Of a DNA stretch of 64,000 bases, positions 36,843 through 46,516 are shown piece by piece; within the stretch, counting starts at the first letter, position 1; each line of letters opens with the position of its first letter. Under the pieces are notes generated by a model that saw only the letters and a program-made list of their open reading frames with translations, searched no databases and was not told where the DNA came from. The stretch spans positions 2,480,001 through 2,544,000 of the forward strand of contig NZ_CP036532.1 in the NCBI RefSeq assembly GCF_004331955.1, in the 5' to 3' direction. The translations under genes were made by a program, and so were the position numbers. Source of the DNA: Roseitalea porphyridii. GTDB lineage: Bacteria > Pseudomonadota > Alphaproteobacteria > Rhizobiales > Rhizobiaceae.

Positions 36843-38717
36843 ATGCCGTCGGCTCCGATGACAGACAAGGCCCGGGCCTTTGCCGACTTCGCCGCCTTCG
36901 CCGAAGGCCGCGCCCCGTTCCGGTCGCTCGCGCCGGACCATTTCGAGGCGATCACGCACAATGCCGGCCGCCACACGGTCGAGGCGGGCGATACCGTCTG
37001 CGACATCGGCGATTCGATCGCCGGCCTGCACGTCATCGTGTCTGGCAACATGCACCTGATCTCGCCCGAGGGCGAAGTACTGGCCGACATGCATGCCGGC
37101 GACATATTCGGGCACCGCGCCCTGATGCGCGACGGCCGGGCGATCCTCAAGGTCGTCGCGCGCAGCCGGGCCGAATTCGCGGTGATCCCCGCCCCCGTCT
37201 TCAAGCGGATCATGGCCGACGATCCGGTCTTCGCGGCCTTCTTCAGGCGGCGCGCCGATGCCCCGCAGGCGCGCAGCACCGCGCCCACCGCCGCCGATCT
37301 CGCCGCGACGACGCTCGGCGACCTGATGACGGCCAACCCGATGACCCTGCCGCGCGACGCCACTGTGCGCCAGGCGGCAGAGATCATGTGGGACCGGCAC
37401 ATCTCCTGCATGCTGGTGACCGGCGACGACGGACGGCTTGCCGGCATCGTCACCGCCGGCGATCTCGTCGGAACCGTCATCGCGCGCGGCGTTTCGCCCG
37501 ACAGCCCCCTCTCGGCGGTGATGACCGCCGATCCGGTCGCGCTGGGACCGACGTCGACGATGCTCGAAGCGGTGATCGTCATGACCGAGCGGCGCATCGG
37601 CCATCTGCCGGTTGTCGACGCCGGGGGCAGACCGGCCGGCATCGTCACCCAGACCGATCTGGTGCGCCGCAACTCCAACTCGCTGATCTACATGATCGCC
37701 GACATCAACCGGCGCGACAGCTACGAGGGCCTCGCCGAAGTGGTCGCGCGCGCGCCGCAGATGCTGGTCGAACTTGTCGCCAGCGGCCTTGAGGGCCATC
37801 AGGTCGGCCGGATGATGACCGGCGTCGCCGACGCCGTCACACGCCGGCTGATCGCGCTTGCCGAAGAACGGTTCGGACCGGCGCCGGCGCCCTTCCTGTG
37901 GCTCGCCTGCGGCAGCCAGGGCCGCATGGAGCAGACCGGCGTCTCCGACCAGGACAATTGCCTGTTCCTGTCCGATGCCTATGAGGAAGCAGCGCACGGG
38001 CCGTGGTTCGCAAAAATGGCGAAGTTCGTCTCCGACGGGCTCGACGCGGCCGGCTATTTCTACTGCCCCGGCGACATGATGGCGACCAACCCCAGATGGC
38101 GTCAGCCGGTGCGCGTCTGGCGCGGCTATTTCGACGGCTGGATCGACAAGCCCGACCCGATGGCGCAGATGCTGGCGAGCGTCATGTTCGACCTGCGCCC
38201 CATCGCCGGCGACGAGGGCCTGTTCGGCGACCTCAACGTGACCACGCTCGAAAGGGCCAGCCGCGATTCCATCTTCCGCGCACACATGATCGCCAATTCG
38301 CTGACCCATACGCCGCCGCTCGGCCTGTTCGGCGGGCTGTCGCTGATGCGCGACCGCGAGCATCGCAACGCGATCGATCTGAAACTGTCCGGCGTCGTGC
38401 CGATCACGGATCTCGCCCGCGCCTATGCGCTCGCCGGCCGCATCACGGCGGTCAACACGCGCGAACGGCTGATCGCGGCACGCGACATGGAAGGCGTCCT
38501 GTCGAAGACCGGCGGCAACGACCTGATCGACGCCTACGACCTGATCGTCGAACTGCGGCTCAAGCACCAGACCGCGCAGATCCGCGCCGGCGGCAAGCCC
38601 GACAACTTCATGGTGCCGGACACGCTGTCGGCGCTCGAGCGCAACCACCTCAAGGACGCCTTCTCGGTGGTCAAGACGCTGCAATCGGCGATTGGCCAGG
38701 TCGGGGCGAGGCGATAG
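36843..38717 (+). CDS. cNMP-binding, CBS and DUF294 nucleotidyltransferase-like protein
   Basis: A 624-residue cytoplasmic signalling protein. In order: a cyclic-nucleotide-binding domain (about 15-135), a CBS pair (about 155-280, with MTANPMTLPRDATVRQAAEIM and MTADPVALGPTSTMLEAV), a DUF294 nucleotidyltransferase domain (about 300-430, LACGSQGRMEQTGVSDQDN) and DUF294_C. Homologues regularly accompany VC_2705-type symporters and may regulate uptake by adenylate charge or uridylylation-like activity (inference). A terminator stands between it and the symporter gene. ATG codons at 36843 and 36858 are both possible. Confidence 0.88.
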   Translation: MPSAPMTDKARAFADFAAFAEGRAPFRSLAPDHFEAITHNAGRHTVEAGDTVCDIGDSIAGLHVIVSGNMHLISPEGEVLADMHAGDIFGHRALMRDGRAILKVVARSRAEFAVIPAPVFKRIMADDPVFAAFFRRRADAPQARSTAPTAADLAATTLGDLMTANPMTLPRDATVRQAAEIMWDRHISCMLVTGDDGRLAGIVTAGDLVGTVIARGVSPDSPLSAVMTADPVALGPTSTMLEAVIVMTERRIGHLPVVDAGGRPAGIVTQTDLVRRNSNSLIYMIADINRRDSYEGLAEVVARAPQMLVELVASGLEGHQVGRMMTGVADAVTRRLIALAEERFGPAPAPFLWLACGSQGRMEQTGVSDQDNCLFLSDAYEEAAHGPWFAKMAKFVSDGLDAAGYFYCPGDMMATNPRWRQPVRVWRGYFDGWIDKPDPMAQMLASVMFDLRPIAGDEGLFGDLNVTTLERASRDSIFRAHMIANSLTHTPPLGLFGGLSLMRDREHRNAIDLKLSGVVPITDLARAYALAGRITAVNTRERLIAARDMEGVLSKTGGNDLIDAYDLIVELRLKHQTAQIRAGGKPDNFMVPDTLSALERNHLKDAFSVVKTLQSAIGQVGARR

Positions 38718-38739
38718 GCTCGCACCGGGGGAGAACACC

Positions 38740-39267
38740 ATGTTCCTGACCATCGTCGGCGCCATCGTTCTGGCCATCGCCTGCGCGGGCCTCGTCTCGC
38801 TGGGCTTCCGCGCGTCCGGCCAGCGTGCGCCGAGGGGCGTGCTGCCGCTCACCGGCGGCGTTGCCATGATCGTCTTCATGGCCTGGATCGAGAACTCCTG
38901 GTACGGCCGCACCGTCTCCGAACTGCCGGAAAGCCATGTCGTCGTCGCGACCGGCGAGTTCTCCAACTTCATCCAGCCCTGGACGCTGGTCTTTCCGCGC
39001 ATCAACCGCTTCATGCTGGTCGACACCGACACGATCCGCGTCAACCAGGCCGAGCCGACCGTGCGCCAGGCCGAGATCATCCTCGTCCAGCGCTACACGC
39101 CCACCGTCGTCACGCGCCAGTTCATCGATTGCGCGGACGGGCGCCGCGCCGACAACACCGATGCGACCGAACTGGACGACAACGGCCTTCCGACGAATGT
39201 GACGTGGATCGACATCCCTGCCGACGGAGACCTGATGGCGACCGTCTGCAACCATCCGGTCGGCTGA
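38740..39267 (+). CDS. Membrane-anchored hypothetical protein (175 aa)
   Basis: A 175-residue protein with two N-terminal membrane segments (about residues 2-22 and 34-51) and a periplasmic domain containing PWTLVFPRINRFMLVDTDTIRVN and two cysteines (CADG, VCNHP). No family recognised. GGGGGAG precedes the ATG. It sits between the DUF294 gene and the exonuclease fusion gene and follows the former by 22 bases, so it may belong to the same system. Confidence 0.62.
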   Translation: MFLTIVGAIVLAIACAGLVSLGFRASGQRAPRGVLPLTGGVAMIVFMAWIENSWYGRTVSELPESHVVVATGEFSNFIQPWTLVFPRINRFMLVDTDTIRVNQAEPTVRQAEIILVQRYTPTVVTRQFIDCADGRRADNTDATELDDNGLPTNVTWIDIPADGDLMATVCNHPVG

Positions 39268-39396
39268 TCGAACCACCAACCGCTGCCAAGGTCATAGGCC
39301 CAAAGACGGGGTGGCTTGCCCCCCGGCCAGACCCCACAATTCGTTCAGTTCGGGACTGGGTGCGCGTCCGACGCGCCGCCAAGGGAGGTTCACGTT

Positions 39397-41484
39397 ATGC
39401 ATTGGGTCGAGCGCCTGAGCCTTCGGGCTCGCATCGCCCTGTTCTTCGCGCTGATCGGATCGGTCAGCGTGGGCTTGCTCGTGGGCGCGATCATCTGGCT
39501 GTCGCAGCGTCTGGGCGCCGGCGCGGTCGACCATATCGTCGTCATCGTCGGCAGCGCCGCCTTCGCGATCACCGGCCTGATCGCCTGGGTGGCGCTGAAG
39601 TTCGACGAGAACCTCGCCAAGCCGCTGATGGCGATCGCCGCCGACCTGAAGACCATCGCGCATGCCGATGGCAAGGCCATGCGCCTGCAGTCCGATGGCG
39701 AATATCTGGGCATGATCGCGCCGGCCGCGCGCGAGGTCTCCGGCGCGCTGATCGACGCCCGCGCCCGCACCGACGCCGCGATCGAGGACGCGATCCGCGA
39801 CGCTGCCCGCCAGAAGGCCGAGCTCGAAGCGCTGCTGCGCGACCTGCATCAGGGCCTCGTCGTCTGCACGATGACGGGCCGCGTCACGCTCTACAATCAT
39901 CGTGCCGTCGAGATCCTGCATGTCGAGGAGTTCCGCCGCGACGACCCCGGCTCTACCGAGATCATGATCGGCTCGCTGGGCCTTGGGCGCGACTTCTTCA
40001 ACATCGTCGAGCAGGGCCCGTTCCGCGCCGCGCTTGAGGCCTTCGATCTGGACGATGGCGCCAATCCGCTGCCCATGGCCGATCAGGGCGCGGTGCCGAT
40101 CGTCTTTTCGACCTGCGATGGCGCGGTGACCATGCGCGGCCACATCGCCCTGCGGCTGAACGAGGCGGGCAATGCGCCGGCCGGCTTCATCGCCGTCTTC
40201 GACGACGTGACCGCCGAACTGGCGGCCGGCCTCGAACGCGACCGGGTGCTGCGCGAGGCGATCGGCGATATCCGCGCGGCCGTCGACACGAACGCCGGAT
40301 CGGACGGGCTGCGCGGCGCCCTCGCCCGGCTCGAGGCCGTCTCGGGCAACATCATCGCCTCGGCCTGGCCGATGGCCGACGTGCCCGCCGGCCGCCTATT
40401 CGGCGCCGTCCGCAAGGCGCTCGCCGGCACCGGCGTCACGCTGGCGACCACCGGCGATGCCGAATTCATCCATGCCGACAGCGCCACGCTGATCGCGCTG
40501 CTGCGCCATCTGTCGCGCGCGCTGATCGCCCATGAAGGCGCCGCCGGTCTGACGCTGGCCGCAAGCGGAACCGGCCATGCGCGGGCCATCCGCATCGCCG
40601 CCAGGGGCGCCGGGCCGGATGCGGCATGGCTGGAGGCGCACCTGGACGCGAACGCGGACCCGTCGACCGCTTTCCTGTCCGGCCATGCGATCCTCGAGCG
40701 CCACCGCGCCACTGCCCGCATTGAAAACGGCGCCATCGTCATCGACTTTCCGGTCAACACGACCGCGCGCCCGCACGCCGAAAGGCGCGAAGCCGAGCGC
40801 GTCGGCGCCCGCCCCGAATTCTACGATTTCGACCTGTTCGAGCGCGACACCTCCCGCGACCTGCTCGACGTGCCCCTGTCGCAACTCCATGCGGTTGTCT
40901 TCGATTGCGAGATGACCGGGCTCGACCCGCGCCGGGGCGACGAGATCGTCTCGATTGCCGGCGCGCGCGTCGTCAACGGCCGCGTGTTGACCGGCGAAAT
41001 CTTCGATCTCTTCGTCAATCCGGGCCGGCCGATACCGGCCGCCTCGACCAACATCCACCACATCACCGACCGCATGGTCGCCGACGCGCCCGGCGTGCCG
41101 GCAGCGCTCAAGCGTTTCCACGCCTTCGCCCGCGACCAGGTCCTGGTCGCCCACAATGCGGCCTTCGACATGGCCTTTCTGGCCAAGGGTGAAGCGGCCG
41201 CCGGCGTGCGGTTCGACAATGTGGTGCTCGACACGGTGCTGCTCGCCGCCTGGCTGCAGGGCACCGAGGGCGAACTGACGCTCGATGCCCTTGCCGAACG
41301 GTTCAACGTGACGATCGCCGAGGCGGACCGGCACACCGCGCGCGGCGACGCGCTGGCGACCGCGCACATCTTCGCCAAACTGATCAGGCTGCTCGAGGCC
41401 AGCGGCGTGACCACGCTGGGCGACGCGCTGCGCATCTCCGAGGCGCAGACGGCGATCCGACGACGCCAGGCCGCCTACGGGTGA
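39397..41484 (+). CDS. Membrane sensor-like protein fused to a DEDDh exonuclease
   Basis: A 695-residue protein. Two membrane helices (about 13-36 and 46-68) lead into a coiled coil, a PAS-like domain (about 145-280), a degenerate histidine-kinase ATPase-like region (about 300-470) and a C-terminal DEDDh exonuclease (about 510-680). The exonuclease acidic set is complete: VVFDCEMTGL (Asp and Glu), HNAAFDMAFL (Asp) and HTARGDALATAHIF (His and Asp), like the DnaQ epsilon subunit. The kinase-like part lacks a recognisable H-box. It accompanies symporter and DUF294 genes in related genomes (recalled). GGGAGG precedes the ATG. Confidence 0.87.
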   Translation: MHWVERLSLRARIALFFALIGSVSVGLLVGAIIWLSQRLGAGAVDHIVVIVGSAAFAITGLIAWVALKFDENLAKPLMAIAADLKTIAHADGKAMRLQSDGEYLGMIAPAAREVSGALIDARARTDAAIEDAIRDAARQKAELEALLRDLHQGLVVCTMTGRVTLYNHRAVEILHVEEFRRDDPGSTEIMIGSLGLGRDFFNIVEQGPFRAALEAFDLDDGANPLPMADQGAVPIVFSTCDGAVTMRGHIALRLNEAGNAPAGFIAVFDDVTAELAAGLERDRVLREAIGDIRAAVDTNAGSDGLRGALARLEAVSGNIIASAWPMADVPAGRLFGAVRKALAGTGVTLATTGDAEFIHADSATLIALLRHLSRALIAHEGAAGLTLAASGTGHARAIRIAARGAGPDAAWLEAHLDANADPSTAFLSGHAILERHRATARIENGAIVIDFPVNTTARPHAERREAERVGARPEFYDFDLFERDTSRDLLDVPLSQLHAVVFDCEMTGLDPRRGDEIVSIAGARVVNGRVLTGEIFDLFVNPGRPIPAASTNIHHITDRMVADAPGVPAALKRFHAFARDQVLVAHNAAFDMAFLAKGEAAAGVRFDNVVLDTVLLAAWLQGTEGELTLDALAERFNVTIAEADRHTARGDALATAHIFAKLIRLLEASGVTTLGDALRISEAQTAIRRRQAAYG

Positions 41485-41516
41485 GCGGGCCAATCACCGC
41501 CTCGAGAATTGCCCCC

Positions 41517-41663
41517 ACCCTTCGTCCCTTGCCCGCAAGCGTGTGAGGGAAGACCTTGGCGCCGCCGAGATTGACGCGCGCTTTGCGCCTGGTTCGAAGA
41601 TCGGAGGGGATTGCTGGATGTGGAAGTCCTCCCTCCCACGCTTGCGGGGAAGGGACGGAGGGT
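41517..41663. repeat. Long imperfect inverted repeat in the intergenic region
   Basis: Arms at about 41517-41557 and 41624-41663 match over roughly 40 bases with a few mismatches (shared core CCCGCAAGCGTG, close to CGTCCCTT). The loop is about 65 bases. It lies between convergent genes and could form a large hairpin or be a mobile palindromic element. Confidence 0.6.
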
Positions 41664-41721
41664 CGGGAAAGCGGCCGGAAGCGGGGGCAACGCGGCGAGA
41701 CGCGGCGGAACACACCGGACG

Positions 41722-43896
41722 CTACTCCGCCGCCTCGCCCGGGAAGTTCCGGCGCCGCTCGCGTTCTTCGATCAGATCGAGCAGGTCTTCGGCCGCCTTG
41801 AGCACGTCCGTGCCCGGGCCGAAGATCGCCGCCACGCCCGCTTCCCGCAACAGCGCGTAATCCTTCTGCGGGATCACCCCGCCGACGATCACCGCCTTGT
41901 CGGCGGCATCGCGCGCCGCCAGTTCCTTGACGAGGATCGGCGCCAGCGTCGTGTGGGCGGCGGCGTGCGAACTCATGCCGACGATCTCGACATCGTGGTC
42001 GACCGCCATCTGCGCCGCCTCGTCGGGCGTCTGGAACAGCGGGCCGACATGGACGTCGAAACCCATGTCGCCGAACGCGGTGGCGATCACCTTGGCGCCC
42101 CGGTCATGCCCGTCCTGCCCGAGCTTGGCGATGAAGATCGACGGCGCCCGGCCGCTGCCGCTCTTGCGCGCCTCGATCCGTTTCCTGATGCCGGCGAAGC
42201 GTTCGTCCTCGGCGTAGGCGTCGCCGTAGACCCCCCTGATCGTCACCACATCGGCGACGTGCCGGCCGAAGACGCGCTCCATGGCCGCCGAAATCTCCCC
42301 GACGGTGGCACGCGCCCGCGCCGCCTCGACCGCCCTTTCGAGCAGATTGCCCCTGCCGGACGCGGCCGCCTGTTCCAGCGCCTCGAGCGCGGCGCCGCAC
42401 GCCGCCTCGTCCCGGCTCGACCGGATGCGCTTGAGCCGCGCCACCTGCGCCATGCGCACCGCCTCGTTGTCGACGTTCAGAAGATCGATCTCCTCTTCGG
42501 CCTCCAGCCGGTACTTGTTGACCCCGACGATCACCTCCTCGCCCCGGTCGACCGCGGCCTGGCGCCGTGCCGCCGCCTCCTCTATAAGCCGCTTGGGCAG
42601 ACCGTCCTGCACGGCCTTGGTCATGCCGCCGAGCGCCTCGACCTCCTCGATCAGGTCCCAGGCCTTGTCGGCGAGCTCCTTGGTGAGGCTCTCGACATAA
42701 TAGGACCCCGCCAGCGGATCGACCGTCCGCGTCACGCCGGTCTCATGGTTCAGGATGAGCTGCGTGTTGCGGGCGATGCGCGCCGAGAACTCGGTCGGCA
42801 GCGCCATCGCCTCGTCGAACGAGTTGGTGTGCAGCGACTGCGTGCCGCCCAGCACCGCCGCCAGCGCCTCGTAGGCGGTGCGCACGACATTGTTGTAGGG
42901 GTCCTGCTCCTGCAACGACACGCCCGATGTCTGGCAATGGGTGCGCAGCATCTTCGATTGCGGCTTCTTCGGCTCGAACTCCTCCATGATCCGCGACCAC
43001 AGGAGGCGCGCGGCGCGCAGCTTCGCCGCTTCCATGAAGAAGTTCATGCCGATGCAAAAGAAGAAGGACAACCGGCCCGCGAACGCGTCGACATCCATGC
43101 CCTTTTCGAGCGCGGCGCGCACATATTCGCGCCCGTCGGCGAGCGTGAAGGCCAGTTCCTGCACCAGCGTCGCGCCGGCCTCCTGCATGTGATAGCCGGA
43201 GATCGAGATGGAGTTGTAGCGCGGCATCTCGCGCGCCGTGTACTCGATGATGTCGGCGACGATCCGCATCGAGGCCTCGGGCGGATAGATGTAGGTGTTG
43301 CGGACCATGAACTCCTTGAGGATGTCGTTCTGGATGGTCCCCGAGAGCTGCGCCCGGTCGACGCCCTGTTCCTCGCCGGCGACGATGAACATGGCGAGCA
43401 CCGGGATCACCGCGCCGTTCATCGTCATCGACACGCTCATCTCATCGAGCGGAATGCCGTCGAACAGGATCTTCATGTCCTCGACGGAATCGATGGCGAC
43501 GCCCGCCTTGCCGACGTCGCCGACGACACGGTCATGGTCGGAGTCATAGCCCCGGTGGGTGGCCAGATCGAAGGCGACCGAAAGCCCCTTCTGGCCGGCC
43601 GCCAGCGCCTTGCGGTAGAACGCGTTGGATTCTTCGGCGGTCGAAAACCCCGCATACTGCCGGATCGTCCAGGCCCGGCCGGCATACATGGTCGCGCGCG
43701 GGCCGCGCGTGAAGGGCGCCACGCCCGGCAGCGAACCCAGATGGTCGACGCCTTCGAGATCGGCTTCGGTGTAGAGCGGCTTGACGGCGATGCCCTCGGG
43801 CGTGTGCCAGGTCAGATCGTCGGGCGAAGCGCCCTTGAGCTCGCGTTCGGCGAGTGCCCGCCACGCGTCCAGTTCGGGCTTGTCCTGATCGGCCAT
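41722..43896 (-). CDS. scpA: Methylmalonyl-CoA mutase (single-chain, B12-dependent)
   Basis: A 724-residue single-chain mutase. The substrate barrel covers about residues 10-560 ([40 protein letters not shown]), and the cobalamin domain occupies the C-terminal 140 residues with [10 protein letters not shown] (DxHxxG). It interconverts methylmalonyl-CoA and succinyl-CoA in propionate and branched-chain breakdown. The ATG at 43896 is chosen on the [12 protein letters not shown] start. It uses the cofactor made by the cob genes at the end of the window. Confidence 0.96.
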   Translation of the reverse strand: MADQDKPELDAWRALAERELKGASPDDLTWHTPEGIAVKPLYTEADLEGVDHLGSLPGVAPFTRGPRATMYAGRAWTIRQYAGFSTAEESNAFYRKALAAGQKGLSVAFDLATHRGYDSDHDRVVGDVGKAGVAIDSVEDMKILFDGIPLDEMSVSMTMNGAVIPVLAMFIVAGEEQGVDRAQLSGTIQNDILKEFMVRNTYIYPPEASMRIVADIIEYTAREMPRYNSISISGYHMQEAGATLVQELAFTLADGREYVRAALEKGMDVDAFAGRLSFFFCIGMNFFMEAAKLRAARLLWSRIMEEFEPKKPQSKMLRTHCQTSGVSLQEQDPYNNVVRTAYEALAAVLGGTQSLHTNSFDEAMALPTEFSARIARNTQLILNHETGVTRTVDPLAGSYYVESLTKELADKAWDLIEEVEALGGMTKAVQDGLPKRLIEEAAARRQAAVDRGEEVIVGVNKYRLEAEEEIDLLNVDNEAVRMAQVARLKRIRSSRDEAACGAALEALEQAAASGRGNLLERAVEAARARATVGEISAAMERVFGRHVADVVTIRGVYGDAYAEDERFAGIRKRIEARKSGSGRAPSIFIAKLGQDGHDRGAKVIATAFGDMGFDVHVGPLFQTPDEAAQMAVDHDVEIVGMSSHAAAHTTLAPILVKELAARDAADKAVIVGGVIPQKDYALLREAGVAAIFGPGTDVLKAAEDLLDLIEERERRRNFPGEAAE

Positions 43897-44000
43897 GGCG
43901 CGCCTCCTCCTTTGGCGTTGGCTGTTCATAATGCGCCGCCCCGCGCCCGCAATGCAACGAACGTATGGACAGGCCGCGATCGCCTCGCTATCGGCGCTGC

Positions 44001-44942
44001 ATGCGTGTGGTCTCCATCGGCGAATGCATGATCGAACTGTCCGGCCGCGACGGCGCGACGTGGCGGCAGGGCTTTGCCGGCGATACGCTGAACACGCTGT
44101 GGTATCTGCGCGCCCTGCTGCCGGCCGATGCGGTCACCGACTATGTCTCCGCCTTCGGCGACGACCCGTTTTCGGCCGAACAGATCGCTTTCCTGAAGCA
44201 GAACGGCATCGGCACGGCGCACAGCCCGGTGATCGAAGGCAAGGCGCCCGGTCTTTACGCGATCACGCTCGACGGAACGGGCGAACGCTCCTTCACCTAC
44301 TGGCGCGGCGATGCCGCGGCACGCCGCCTCGCCGACGACCCCGCGGCGCTCGCCGCGAGCATCGACGGCGCCGACCTCATCTATTTCTCCGGCATCACCC
44401 TGGCGATCATCGACGAGGCGGCGCGCGGGCATCTGTTCGACGCGCTTGCGCAAGCAGCCGAGGCCGGCGCGACCATCGCGTTCGATCCCAATTACCGCCC
44501 CCGCCTCTGGCCGTCGCCCGAAACCGCCCGCGCGGCGATCGAACGCGGCTGCATGGCGAGCGCCATCGTGCTGCCGACATTTGACGACGAGCAGGCCCTG
44601 TTCGGCGACGCGATGCCCGAGGACACGGTCGGCCGCATCGGCATCGGCGGCGCGCGCACGGTGATCGTCAAGCGCGGCGGCGATGATGCCCTCGTCTGGC
44701 AGGACGGCACGGTGCGATCCGTGGCGCCTCCGGAACCCGCCGCGCCGGTCGACACGACCGGCGCCGGCGACAGCTTCAACGGGGCCTTTCTCGCCGCCCA
44801 TTTGTCCGGCATCGGGGCGGTCGGGGCGACCTTGTTCGCCCATCGGGTGGCCGCGCGCGTCATCGGCCGACATGGTGCGCTGCTCCCCGCCGATGCGCTT
44901 GCCGACCTGCGTCCGGACGGCGGCACAACGGCCTTTTCCTGA
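44001..44942 (+). CDS. kdgK: 2-keto-3-deoxygluconate kinase, PfkB family
   Basis: A 313-residue sugar kinase. It begins [18 protein letters not shown], contains [13 protein letters not shown] near residue 25, [19 protein letters not shown] and the PfkB active-site motif [13 protein letters not shown] near residue 255 with the catalytic Asp. This combination is typical of KdgK of the Entner-Doudoroff and pectate/uronate routes. A broader ribokinase-like substrate cannot be excluded. It is divergent from scpA. Confidence 0.88.
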   Translation: MRVVSIGECMIELSGRDGATWRQGFAGDTLNTLWYLRALLPADAVTDYVSAFGDDPFSAEQIAFLKQNGIGTAHSPVIEGKAPGLYAITLDGTGERSFTYWRGDAAARRLADDPAALAASIDGADLIYFSGITLAIIDEAARGHLFDALAQAAEAGATIAFDPNYRPRLWPSPETARAAIERGCMASAIVLPTFDDEQALFGDAMPEDTVGRIGIGGARTVIVKRGGDDALVWQDGTVRSVAPPEPAAPVDTTGAGDSFNGAFLAAHLSGIGAVGATLFAHRVAARVIGRHGALLPADALADLRPDGGTTAFS

Positions 44943-45008
44943 CGCGCCAAACCGGTTAGACACGCGCTCGAATTGGCGCCCATGCCCGCAAGAACAAAGG
45001 ACACAGCC

Positions 45009-45290
45009 GTGGCCAGCACGTTTGACAAAGTCGCCGACATCATCGCCGAGACCAGCGAGATCGACCGCGAGACCATCACGCCGGAAAGCCACACCATCGA
45101 TGACCTCGGTATCGACAGCCTCGACTTCCTCGACATCGTCTTCGCCATCGACAAGGAGTTCGGCATCAAGATACCGCTCGAACAGTGGACGCAGGACGTC
45201 AACGACGGCAAGGTGCCTACCGAAGAGTATTTCGTCCTGAAGAATCTGTGCGCGAAGATCGACGGGCTGGTCGCCGCCAAGGCCGCCTGA
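45009..45290 (+). CDS. acpXL: Very-long-chain acyl carrier protein AcpXL
   Basis: A 93-residue carrier protein with the AcpXL signature: [33 protein letters not shown] with phosphopantetheine Ser37, and [22 protein letters not shown]. It carries the C28-type hydroxy fatty acid placed on lipid A in rhizobia. I chose the GTG at 45009 on the match to the AcpXL terminus; AAGG lies eight bases upstream. It heads the cluster through lpxXL. Confidence 0.95.
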   Translation: MASTFDKVADIIAETSEIDRETITPESHTIDDLGIDSLDFLDIVFAIDKEFGIKIPLEQWTQDVNDGKVPTEEYFVLKNLCAKIDGLVAAKAA

Positions 45291-45316
45291 AGACGCGCAC
45301 CAAGCCGGAACACAGC

Positions 45317-46516
45317 GTGACCCACAAGAACGCCGTCATCACCGGCATCGGCCTGATCAGCGGCCTTGGCGTGGGCGCGCAGGCAAACTGGCAGGCGCTC
45401 GCCGAAGGCCGCCGCTCGCCGGTCGACACCGAAAGCTTCGCCCCCTACCCCGTCCATCCGGCCCCCCAGATCGACTGGTCCGGGCAGATCCCGCGGCGCG
45501 GCGACCAGCGCCAGATGGAACCCTGGCAGCGGCTCGGCACGTTCGCGGCGGGTCTCGCCCTCGACGATGCGGCGATCAAGGGCGACGAGGCGCTGACCGG
45601 CACCATGGACATGATCGTCGCCGCCGCCGGCGGCGAGCGTGACGTCGCCGTCGACACGATGATCCTGTCCGGCGTCGCCGGCGGTCGCAACGATGCCGAC
45701 GTTCTGGTCAACGAGGTGCTGACCAGCGAACTGCGCCCGACCCTGTTTCTGGCCCAGCTCTCCAACCTGCTCGCCGGCAACATCTCGATCGTCCACAAGG
45801 TGACCGGATCGTCGCGCACCTTCATGGGCGAGGAAGGCGCCGGCATGTCCGCGCTCGAGACGGCCGTTGCGCGTATCCGCGCCGGCCAATCCACCCACGC
45901 GCTCGTCGGCGCCGCCTACAATTGCGAGCATCCCGACATGCTGCTCGGCTTCGAGACCGGCCAGCTTCTCATGCGCGGGGACTGGCGCCCCGTTGCCGAA
46001 CGCGACGGAGCCAAAGGCGGCGGCATCGTGCCGGGGTCCGGAGCGGTCTTCCTCGTCATCGAGGAACAGGAGCATGCCGCCGCCCGCAGCGCGCGCGCCC
46101 ATGCGCGGATCGGGCCGGTTGCAACCGACGCCGGCGATCCCGCCGAAGACAAGGTGCGCGGCCGGCTCGAAAGGCTCGCCGAGCGCTCGGGCATCGGTCG
46201 CGCCGACATGGTCGTTTCGGCCGCTTCGGGCATTGCCGCGCGCGGTGCAACCGAACGCGCATTCCTCGCCCACCGGTGCGCGGACAAGCCCGCGCGCGTG
46301 ATCGCCAACCTCACCGGCCATCTGCGCGAGGCGCAGTTTCCGCTTGCCGTCGCCGCCGGCGCACTGGCGCTTTCAAACGGCGCGACGATCGCGCCGACGG
46401 ACAGCGCAACCGAACGGGCGGCAGACGGCGCGCCATCGGCCGTCGGCGTCATCGGGCTGGGTCACGCGTCGGCGGAAGCGATGGTGCTGCTCGAACGGGC
46501 TGGAGACACCTCATGA
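45317..46516 (+). CDS. Beta-ketoacyl-ACP-synthase-like protein without catalytic Cys (FabF2XL-like)
   Basis: A 399-residue ketosynthase-fold protein of the very-long-chain fatty acid set. The fold is intact (ITGIGLISGLGVGAQ at the start and VGVIGLGHASAEAM at the end), but the nucleophile-elbow region reads FMGEEGAGMSALE, with Glu173 where active paralogues have Cys. The HGTSTPEND His motif is also absent, while an NLTGHLREAQ His remains. It thus resembles a chain-length-factor-like partner (KS-beta) of the following enzyme. It starts 26 bases after acpXL, at the position where fabZXL sits in Rhizobium. Confidence 0.85.
   Translation: MTHKNAVITGIGLISGLGVGAQANWQALAEGRRSPVDTESFAPYPVHPAPQIDWSGQIPRRGDQRQMEPWQRLGTFAAGLALDDAAIKGDEALTGTMDMIVAAAGGERDVAVDTMILSGVAGGRNDADVLVNEVLTSELRPTLFLAQLSNLLAGNISIVHKVTGSSRTFMGEEGAGMSALETAVARIRAGQSTHALVGAAYNCEHPDMLLGFETGQLLMRGDWRPVAERDGAKGGGIVPGSGAVFLVIEEQEHAAARSARAHARIGPVATDAGDPAEDKVRGRLERLAERSGIGRADMVVSAASGIAARGATERAFLAHRCADKPARVIANLTGHLREAQFPLAVAAGALALSNGATIAPTDSATERAADGAPSAVGVIGLGHASAEAMVLLERAGDTS

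Noticed and set aside
36498-39080. An 860-codon minus-strand open frame
   Set aside because: It is antisense to the DUF294 gene and shows only low-complexity shadow sequence.
41611-44031. An 806-codon plus-strand open frame
   Set aside because: It is antisense to methylmalonyl-CoA mutase.
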